Source: Rheinheimera sp. 4Y26
Lineage (GTDB): Bacteria; Pseudomonadota; Gammaproteobacteria; Enterobacterales; Alteromonadaceae
Direction: 5' to 3'
DNA length: 52,030 nucleotides
NCBI RefSeq assembly: GCF_025245835.1
Contig: NZ_JAOBWS010000018.1
Coordinates: 1 to 52,030 of the forward strand
The notes beneath the pieces are model-generated. The model had not been told where the DNA came from. It saw nothing but the letters and a program-made list of their open reading frames with translations, and did not search any database. A program made the translations under genes and the position numbers. Below are positions 46,366 to 52,030 of this stretch, in pieces. Positions within the stretch are counted from its first letter, which is position 1. Each line of letters begins with the position of its first letter.

Positions 46366-46578
46366 TCAGGGTTTTGCCAAATCAGCACTGCTGACTTTTT
46401 TCAGTGGTGGATTCACCCAGACCACATGCGCCACCTGGCGATGCTGACGCTGCGAATTTTCCGCTTTGTTGACTTGTTCCTGATCCACCACATAAGCGTA
46501 ATTTTGATCAAGCGTGCTGCAACCGGTAAGCATCAATGCCAAAGTCGCCACGCCAACTAACACTGCATTTTTTTTCAT
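46366..46578 (-). CDS. Small lipoprotein
   Basis: A 70-residue predicted lipoprotein: MKKNAVLVGVATLALMLTGC with lipobox LTGC (Cys20), then a polar, Gln/Asn-rich stretch and a C-terminal VVWVNPPLKKV segment. The frame extends 16 residues upstream, but the ATG at 46578 follows GAGGG and gives a proper signal peptide. No family recognised; probably an outer-membrane lipoprotein. It is transcribed separately from ompR because a terminator lies between. Confidence 0.75.
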   Translation of the reverse strand: MKKNAVLVGVATLALMLTGCSTLDQNYAYVVDQEQVNKAENSQRQHRQVAHVVWVNPPLKKVSSADLAKP

Positions 46579-46716
46579 CTTTTTACCCTCTGGCTTGGTC
46601 TGTACCCTGACTATAGCCAACAGCAAGGCAAATTCGCTAGCAGATTTTTGTTACACGTAGATGACAAAAACACAAAGCAGGAAAAATAAACCTATCCATA
46701 TGATTTTAAATTATTT

Positions 46717-47010
46717 TTAGTTTCTAAAATCATTATCATCGGCGCAGGCCTTTAACACATCAGGCACCACCTCAGCCAATTCAACCGCTGGTAAATGTTG
46801 CAACACACATTGGTGATATGCTTTTTTGTCTGGCAATAACACCAGCTCCCGGTGCAGCTGATGGCAGGATTGTTTCACTTTATGCCAGACCTGGGGCAGT
46901 TGCGCCTTGGGTGCATTTTTTAATAAACACTGATGATACAACTCGTCTTTATCATCCGCTGCAGCAGTGAAGGGCAGTAATAACAACAAAATTTGCAGTC
47001 TTTTCATCAT
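46717..47010 (-). CDS. Small secreted protein with duplicated Cys motif
   Basis: The 97-residue protein has a signal peptide (cleavage near FTAAA, about residue 18) and four cysteines arranged as two similar copies: YHQCLLKNAP...VKQSC and YHQCVLQHLP...VLKAC. The internal duplication (each about 30-35 residues) suggests two small disulfide-bonded helical hairpins. An AGGAG site precedes two adjacent ATGs. I do not recognise the family. Confidence 0.7.
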   Translation of the reverse strand: MMKRLQILLLLLPFTAAADDKDELYHQCLLKNAPKAQLPQVWHKVKQSCHQLHRELVLLPDKKAYHQCVLQHLPAVELAEVVPDVLKACADDNDFRN

Positions 47011-47150
47011 AAGCTCCTGGTTAGTTTACTGAAACTAACCACCACAAGTGAAAACCGGCTGAACAAAAAGTCAGCAGCATTTTTAACTACAGCTTTCGTT
47101 GTACATTTTTGCTAAGGTAATTTGAATTTTCTTCGGTGAAATAACTATTT

Positions 47151-48464
47151 ATGAGCAACTTGTTCGACACCCTCTGGCACAGTACCCAGAACTTTTTATC
47201 GCAACCCAACTTTATAATGCAACTGGCGATTATTGCAGTCATTACCGCTGTGGGCTGGTGGCTGAATCACAGGTTACAACAAAGACTGATTGACGATGGT
47301 AGCAACAATTTACGTCATGTTGCCATCAGTAGCTCACAACGCATATTTTTCCCGTTTTTTATGGCGTTGAGCTTGTGGCTTGCCGCCGAGATCATGCTGA
47401 ATTTTGATTTTGAAGTGGCCGTATTGCAGCTGTTACAACCTGTAGCACTGGCACTAGGGGTGATCCGCTTACTGGTCTATATGCTGCGCAAGGCGTTTTT
47501 ATCCAGCCCGCTGCTAAAAACACTGGAGCCATTGATTTCAACGCTGATTTGGCTGGTGCTGGTATTACATCTGGCTGGCTGGCTCAGCGCAACTCTCGCG
47601 TTAATTGACCAATTAGCCCTCACAGTAGGAACAACCCGCATCTCGCTATTGATGGTGCTTGAGCTCATCATGCTGGTCACTGCAGCTTTTACTGTGTCTT
47701 TGTGGCTGTCGGAACTTATCAGCCAGCGCCTGAAAAACTCTCGCAGTATCAGCCCCAGCATGCAGGTGGGATTGGTGAAGTTCACCAAGTTTTTTCTGGT
47801 GACAGTAGCCTTCTTGGTGGCGTTGAATGCTGCCGGCATCAGTATGAGCTCACTGGCAGTGTTTGGTGGTGCCCTGGGCGTAGGTCTGGGTTTGGGCTTA
47901 CAACGCATAGCGTCGAATTTTATCAGTGGTTTTATTCTGGTATTAGACAGATCTGTCAAACCAGGAGATCTCATCACTGTGGGCGAAAACTTTGGCCGGG
48001 TAGAACAGCTGAATGCCCGTTATGTGGTACTGCGCAACCGCCAGGGTGTTGACTCGCTTATTCCCAATGAACATCTGATCATCAATGAAGTGACCAATTG
48101 GAGTTATGCCGACCCTAATGTGCGGCTGGAGCTTGATGTGCAGGTCAGTTACAACGACGACCCTGAACAAGCCATGGCATTAATGCTGGAATGTGCTTAC
48201 GCTTCCCCCAGGGTGTTAACAACACCAGAACCAACCGTCAGACTGCTGAACTTTGCCGACAACGGCATTCACCTGCAACTCCGGGTATGGATTGCCGATC
48301 TGGAGAACGGCCGTGGCGCCGTCAAGTCCGATATTAACAGAGCCATCTGGCACAAGTTTAAACAACATCACATCAGCTTCCCTTACCCACAACGGGATCT
48401 GCATTTAAAAACTGGTTGGCCTCTGCCTGCCCATGCCCCAACTCAGGCAGATCCGGAGTCTTAA
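47151..48464 (+). CDS. MscS family mechanosensitive channel
   Basis: A 437-residue small-conductance mechanosensitive channel with several N-terminal transmembrane helices (about five up to residue 245). The pore helix and beta domain follow: FGGALGVGLGLGLQRIASNF, ILVLDRSVKPGDLI, GRVEQLNARYVVLRNRQG and IPNEHLI are MscS signatures. It lets solutes escape on hypo-osmotic shock. The thiolase starts one base after its stop, so they probably share a transcript, though the functions are unrelated. Confidence 0.92.
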   Translation: MSNLFDTLWHSTQNFLSQPNFIMQLAIIAVITAVGWWLNHRLQQRLIDDGSNNLRHVAISSSQRIFFPFFMALSLWLAAEIMLNFDFEVAVLQLLQPVALALGVIRLLVYMLRKAFLSSPLLKTLEPLISTLIWLVLVLHLAGWLSATLALIDQLALTVGTTRISLLMVLELIMLVTAAFTVSLWLSELISQRLKNSRSISPSMQVGLVKFTKFFLVTVAFLVALNAAGISMSSLAVFGGALGVGLGLGLQRIASNFISGFILVLDRSVKPGDLITVGENFGRVEQLNARYVVLRNRQGVDSLIPNEHLIINEVTNWSYADPNVRLELDVQVSYNDDPEQAMALMLECAYASPRVLTTPEPTVRLLNFADNGIHLQLRVWIADLENGRGAVKSDINRAIWHKFKQHHISFPYPQRDLHLKTGWPLPAHAPTQADPES

Positions 48465-48465
48465 C

Positions 48466-49656
48466 ATGCATGCGATTGACGATATTGTGATCTTAAGTGG
48501 CAGCCGTACTGCCATTGGCAGTTTTGGCGGCAGTTTGTCGGGCTTCAGCCCGGCGGAGCTTGGCAGTTTTGCTGCCCAAAGTGCCATCAGCCAGGCCGGT
48601 GTAGATGCAACGGCCATCGACCATGCAGTGTTTGGCCACATTATTACCACTGCACCACAGGATGCTTATCTGGCACGCCATATTGCGTTGAGTGTAGGCA
48701 TGGCTCAAAGTTCAGCCGCTTTTAATGTCAACCGGCTTTGTGGTTCTGCGGTGCAGTCGGTGATTTCAGCAGCCCAGATGCTGATGCTTGGCGACAGCCT
48801 GCTGGCGCTGGCCGGTGGTGCAGAATGCATGAGCCGTGGCGCTTATTTATTGCCGGGCCTGCGCACTGGCTTACGGATGGGATCAGCGCCTGTTACAGAT
48901 TTAACCCTGGGAATTCTGAGCGACCCTTTTGGCAGTGGGCATATGGGGCTCACTGCCGAACGTATTGCCAGTCAATACCAGCTAAGCCGTCAGCAACTGG
49001 ATGAGTTTGCGCTGCAAAGCCAGCAAAAAGCCGCTGCCGCTATTTCGGCCGGTCATTTTTCCGGCCAGATCACGCCAGTGACAGTCACTCAGGGCAAAAA
49101 CAGCCGCATATTTTTGCAGGATGAACATCCAAGGCCAGACACCAGTCTGCCCAGTCTGGCTGCGCTAAAACCCGCTTTTAGTAAAGAAGGTATAGTGACG
49201 GCAGGTAACAGCTCTGGCCTGAACGACGGCGCTGCTGCTTTGGTGCTGAGCAGTCGCCAGTATGCACAAAGTCATGGCCTTGGCATCAGAGCCAGACTCA
49301 GAGGTTATAGTTTTGCCGGAGTAGCGCCTGAAGTGATGGGGCTTGGACCTATACCAGCTGTGCAACAACTGCTGAAAAAAACCGGCTTGTCGGTGACGGA
49401 TTTAGCGGTAATTGAATCCAACGAAGCTTTTGCAGCTCAGGCCATTGCCGTCAGCCAGAGCCTGGGTTTTGACGAAGCCAGAGTAAACCCCAATGGCGGT
49501 GCTATTGCATTAGGGCATCCGGTTGGCGCCACAGGTTCGATATTAATTATCAAAGCCATGTATGAGCTGGAACGGATTGATGGGCAGTTTGCGCTGGTTA
49601 CCATGTGTATCGGCGGCGGTCAGGGTGTGGCTTTGCTGCTGGAGCGCTGCAGTTAA
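48466..49656 (+). CDS. Acetyl-CoA acetyltransferase (thiolase)
   Basis: A 396-residue thiolase II-type enzyme that condenses or cleaves acetoacetyl-CoA-like thioesters. Nucleophile Cys92 is in NRLCGSAVQS; the histidine is in GHPVGATG and the second cysteine in CIGGGQGVA, all at normal positions. The frame extends upstream into the channel gene, but the ATG at 48466 follows CGGAG at 48454-48458. The 3' end is 26 bases from an octamer microsatellite. Whether it serves degradation or polyester/ketone synthesis cannot be told here. Confidence 0.93.
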   Translation: MHAIDDIVILSGSRTAIGSFGGSLSGFSPAELGSFAAQSAISQAGVDATAIDHAVFGHIITTAPQDAYLARHIALSVGMAQSSAAFNVNRLCGSAVQSVISAAQMLMLGDSLLALAGGAECMSRGAYLLPGLRTGLRMGSAPVTDLTLGILSDPFGSGHMGLTAERIASQYQLSRQQLDEFALQSQQKAAAAISAGHFSGQITPVTVTQGKNSRIFLQDEHPRPDTSLPSLAALKPAFSKEGIVTAGNSSGLNDGAAALVLSSRQYAQSHGLGIRARLRGYSFAGVAPEVMGLGPIPAVQQLLKKTGLSVTDLAVIESNEAFAAQAIAVSQSLGFDEARVNPNGGAIALGHPVGATGSILIIKAMYELERIDGQFALVTMCIGGGQGVALLLERCS

Positions 49657-49682
49657 CACAACGCTTTGGTTACAGCCTGATA

Positions 49683-49768
49683 CTGTGAAGCTGTGAAGCT
49701 GTGAAGCTGTGAAGCTGTGAAGCTGTGAAGCTGTGAAGCTGTGAAGCTGTGAAGCTGTGAAGCTGTGA
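49683..49768. repeat. Octamer microsatellite, 10.75 copies
   Basis: CTGTGAAG is repeated ten times without error (49683-49762), then CTGTGA. It sits between the stops of the thiolase and the greB fragment. Perfect copies indicate recent expansion and a hypermutable site. It is non-coding. Confidence 0.97.
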
Positions 49769-49796
49769 CAGCAGTATCTGGTGAAAGCGCGCTGTC

Positions 49797-50219
49797 TCAA
49801 CTCTGTTGTTCATCGGCATCATCAAGTTCAGACGCATCCAACTCGTCCAGCAAGCGTGCCGCCCAGTCCGGCGCCAGTTCAGCACCTGCTTTAGGGTAAT
49901 AAATCTGGCTGACCAGCCACTCTTTACTGCCCGCCGGTGTTTGCACCACAAAAGTGTCATCCACTTGTTTTTTTAACAAAGCCCGCGCCATAGGGGCATC
50001 AATTGAGATGTAATCTTTGCGGCCATAAATTTCATCGGGCCCGACAATACGGAATTTCAGACAGGCCCCTGCTTCATCTTCAATTTCTACCCAGGCGCCA
50101 AAAAACACTTTACCTTCCTGCTCAGGTGCATAATCGACAATTTTTAAGTCATCAAGCCGCTTACGTAAGTATCTGATCCTACTGTCTATTTGCCGCAAAA
50201 GCCTCTTATTAAACTGATA
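49797..50219 (-). pseudogene. greB: greB, 5'-truncated by a mobile island
   Basis: GreB rescues backtracked RNA polymerase by stimulating RNA cleavage through two acidic residues at the tip of its N-terminal coiled coil. This copy aligns with E. coli GreB from the codon for about Tyr48 (YQFNKRLLRQIDSRIRYL) to the end (KIVDYAPEQEGKVFFGAWVEIE, GRKDYISIDAPMARALLKK), with an extra acidic tail. The preceding codon is TAA (50220-50222), and upstream DNA has no GreB similarity. The lost part includes the first coiled-coil strand and the catalytic Asp/Glu. A TTG at 50198 could start a 133-residue remnant, which would lack cleavage activity. The missing 5' part should lie beyond the island to the right. 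Confidence 0.88.
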
Positions 50220-50247
50220 TTAGTACCACCATAAATCACATACTAAT
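50219..50247. other. Inverted repeat at the island edge (candidate attachment end)
   Basis: ATTAGTA at 50219-50225 and TACTAAT at 50241-50247 are perfect inverted arms separated by 15 bases, starting exactly at the greB/island junction. The layout resembles paired recombinase-binding sites of a tyrosine recombinase core site. Confidence 0.5.
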
Positions 50248-50268
50248 TACTGCTATTCCCCTGCCAAT

Positions 50269-50297
50269 TTTACAATTTTCAGCAAGCTTTCTGTAAT
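50269..50297 (+). promoter_or_regulatory. Candidate gmtY promoter
   Basis: TTTACA at 50269-50274 and TGTAAT at 50292-50297 with a 17-base spacer form a sigma70-like promoter 65 bases before the gmtY ATG. Confidence 0.5.
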
Positions 50298-50361
50298 ATT
50301 TGTATTTATTAGAGCCATCAACTATATACCTGTAACTATTACTTAATGGCTTTTTCAGCAG

Positions 50362-51663
50362 ATGAAATACGTGCTTAAGCGCAGGGTGAGCTACCGTGCC
50401 AATGACTGCAGTAAACCCCTAGTGGTGCACGCTCTTTTTACTCATTCTGGCCTTCTTTTATCACACCTTCGTTTTTTAGAGCGCAACCGTCATAAATCAC
50501 CATCATGGCATGAGCGAAATACATTCGCGGTAGAACTGTTACTGCAATACATACAAGCACATCAAAGCACTGCGCTCTCAGCCATAGAATTACTTCGCTA
50601 CTTTGTTAACTGTCTTTGTTTTGGAACAATAGCCGCTGATGGTTCAGATCCCACATCACTATATTGGTTAGCCCGTCGCATAGATGATGCCAATACCTTA
50701 CTAGGCCATATCAATGCCTATTGCGATTACCTGGATGAGGTGAATGGACGAGACTTGCCAAAGTTAAATCCTTGGCGAAAAGCAACGGCAGCTGAAGAAA
50801 AGATGCTGTGGTGTGCGTATTACCGTCGTTCTGCAAACTGCTTCTTTAATTATCTACATCAGCCAGATAAAGAGCAGATGAGATCGGTAAGGTCTGTTCA
50901 CAAACTTGCACAACCACTCATTCAGATCGAATCGGTGTTCCGATTTCCAGATGAGGAATTTGGGAAATTATTAAAGTATGGATTTCAACGCAGGGACGGC
51001 TCTTGTGACTACGGCAGCATATTGATTTTGCTGCTAATGCACTTCGGTGGGCTTCGTTTATCTGAGTGCTTTCACATATTTACTCATGATGTTTCGATAG
51101 ACCGTTTAACCTTGGCATCAAAGGTGAAGGTATTCCACCCCAGCGCAGGAGCAAGTCCTGAGCCCATGTTTGGTAATCGTAGACAATACTTGATTAGCAA
51201 ATACAGGATGGATCCCAGGAACGCGTATCACAGAACCCATACACTCTACTCAGGTTGGAAAAACCCGTTACTCACTAACAAAGACTATTCTTTTACCGTT
51301 CTGTTTTTTCCTGAAAGTGCTTCTCTGTTATTTACACAGTATCTGCAGCTTTACCTCAGCAACCGCCCATCTGGTAATCATCCATACCTGATATGCAATC
51401 AGACCGGTAAGCCTGAAACAAAGAAAAATTTTCTTAAAAAATATCAGTGTGCGCTGGCTCGTATTGGTCTGACAGCTGCCAAACATGATGGTTTATCACC
51501 TCATGCACATCGTCATGCTTATGGTTATCGGTTAGCTGAGGCAGGTTTCTCCCAATTCGAAATCCAAAAGGCAATGCACCAGAAAAGCCCAGAAAGCTGT
51601 TTGGTCTATATCAAACCGACAGATTCAGAAGTTAGACAAAAAATGAGGGACATCGAACTTTGA
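50362..51663 (+). CDS. gmtY: Tyrosine recombinase, GmtY-like
   Basis: A 433-residue tyrosine recombinase. The catalytic core is complete: Arg232 in FGGLRLSE, His381 and Arg384 in SPHAHRHAYG, His406 in AMHQKSP, and the nucleophile Tyr416 in SCLVY. An N-terminal core-binding region spans about 30-170. Overall sequence and especially the following overlapping repeat gene fit the Gamma-Mobile-Trio recombinase GmtY. It lies at the island end and reads away from greB. The ribosome-binding site is weak (AGCAG). It overlaps the next gene by four bases, indicating coupled expression. Could be a generic Xer-like integrase if GMT assignment is wrong. Confidence 0.8.
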   Translation: MKYVLKRRVSYRANDCSKPLVVHALFTHSGLLLSHLRFLERNRHKSPSWHERNTFAVELLLQYIQAHQSTALSAIELLRYFVNCLCFGTIAADGSDPTSLYWLARRIDDANTLLGHINAYCDYLDEVNGRDLPKLNPWRKATAAEEKMLWCAYYRRSANCFFNYLHQPDKEQMRSVRSVHKLAQPLIQIESVFRFPDEEFGKLLKYGFQRRDGSCDYGSILILLLMHFGGLRLSECFHIFTHDVSIDRLTLASKVKVFHPSAGASPEPMFGNRRQYLISKYRMDPRNAYHRTHTLYSGWKNPLLTNKDYSFTVLFFPESASLLFTQYLQLYLSNRPSGNHPYLICNQTGKPETKKNFLKKYQCALARIGLTAAKHDGLSPHAHRHAYGYRLAEAGFSQFEIQKAMHQKSPESCLVYIKPTDSEVRQKMRDIEL

Positions 51664-52030
51664 GACAAAATGTACGGTTTTATCCGACCTTAGCCGAAGC
51701 AAGCCAAGCGACCATCGTTCTCGGCATCACCACCAGCCCTGAATACAAGCGAAGGTACAAAGAAGACCCACGCCTGCCCGCACACCCCGACGTAGTATAT
51801 AAAGCAGAATGGCAGGGCTGGCTTCATTTCCTGGATAAGTCAAAAGAACCGTTCTATCGGACCTTAACAGAAGCAAGCCAAGCAACCATCGCTCTCGGCA
51901 TCACCACCCGCGCTGAATACAACCAAAGATATAAAGAAGACCCACGCCTGCCTGCAGTGCCCAACGCAGTCTATAAAGCAGAATGGCAGGGCTGGCCTCA
52001 TTTCCTGGGGAAACCAAAAGTACAGTTCTA
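51660..52030 (+). CDS. gmtZ: GmtZ-like integrase with N-terminal repeats (partial)
   Basis: A frame beginning at TTG 51660 (overlapping the gmtY stop in TTGA, with GAGGGA at 51645-51650) is open to the window end. The visible 123 residues are two copies of a 58-residue unit and the first residues of a third: FY.TL.EASQATI.LGITT, then YKEDPRLPA, then VYKAEWQGW.HFL. Such integrase-type repeats occur in large GmtZ-like proteins of Vibrio and relatives. The C-terminal catalytic part is outside the window. Start choice is supported by the overlap and ribosome-binding site; no ATG fits upstream. Confidence 0.7.
   Translation, partial: MRQNVRFYPTLAEASQATIVLGITTSPEYKRRYKEDPRLPAHPDVVYKAEWQGWLHFLDKSKEPFYRTLTEASQATIALGITTRAEYNQRYKEDPRLPAVPNAVYKAEWQGWPHFLGKPKVQF
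51678..52025 (+). repeat. Two 174-bp coding repeats in the gmtZ-like gene
   Basis: 51678-51851 and 51852-52025 encode 58-residue units that are about 80 percent identical; a third unit begins at 52026. Nucleotide identity is also high, so the array can change copy number. Confidence 0.88.

Larger units (their letters stand above)
50220..52030 (+). mobile_element. Left end of a probable Gamma-Mobile-Trio island
   Basis: Foreign sequence begins where greB homology stops. It contains a terminal inverted repeat, a promoter, a gmtY-like recombinase and an overlapping gmtZ-like gene running off the window. The gene order and the repeat type match Gamma-Mobile-Trio elements (gmtY, gmtZ, gmtX at one end, variable cargo behind). 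The right end and cargo are not in the window. Confidence 0.72.

Noticed and set aside
49683-49768. Possible CRISPR array
   Set aside because: The repeats are contiguous 8-bp units without spacers, so it is a microsatellite.
49797-50198. greB as an intact short gene with TTG start
   Set aside because: Homology continues 7 codons upstream of this TTG to a stop codon exactly where foreign DNA starts, and a third of the protein including catalytic residues is missing.

Overview
The window is about 52 kb of chromosomal DNA from a gammaproteobacterium. Gene order, a complete type II secretion locus, a GlyGly-CTERM subtilase and protein sequences close to Shewanella/Alteromonadales homologues point to Rheinheimera or a near relative (Alishewanella, Arsukibacterium). 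That genus call is inference; the class is secure. Most of the window is conserved core genome, dense, and divided by clear intrinsic terminators.

Layout. 1-4650: an RNA-binding membrane protein, murI, trmA, and a divergent fabR/acyl desaturase pair with a palindromic operator over the desaturase promoter. 4770-12800: sthA, a Sel1/TonB-C protein, the rsd / nudC-hemE cluster (a candidate small RNA lies between hemE and nudC), fkpA, a WD40 lipoprotein and slyX. 12900-19560: the yheV-yheS-yheT-yheU neighbourhood known from E. coli, interrupted by a TIGR02444 gene, a 45-residue membrane protein and a GMC oxidoreductase with its Tat-signal partner. 19560-21700: cysQ-nudE and yrfG. 21800-24600: a PadR/HAAS module followed by a repeat-rich, AT-rich islet with one orphan gene. 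24760-36480: the type II secretion operon gspCDEFGHIJKLMN on the minus strand. 36630-49660: hslR-hslO, a very large secreted subtilisin-like protease (a likely type II secretion client), pckA, ompR-envZ, two small envelope proteins, an MscS channel and a thiolase. The hslR-hslO-pck-ompR/envZ-greB order also matches E. coli.

The right end is the most notable part. greB (minus strand) is broken: homology to GreB stops at the codon equivalent to about Tyr48, followed upstream by an in-frame stop. Foreign DNA begins exactly there, with an inverted repeat, a promoter, a tyrosine recombinase that looks like GmtY, and the start of an overlapping gene made of 58-residue repeats that looks like GmtZ. 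I read this as the left end of a Gamma-Mobile-Trio (GMT) island inserted in greB. GMT islands typically carry defence and anti-bacterial cargo, which here would lie to the right of the window.

Smaller structural oddities include an in-frame 84-bp palindromic insertion in the GspI leader peptide, six 17-bp repeats between gspM and gspN, an Asn-rich insert in GspK, an octamer microsatellite next to greB, a MITE-like element with 16-bp inverted termini, and a 19-bp duplication at the yheS stop/start junction.
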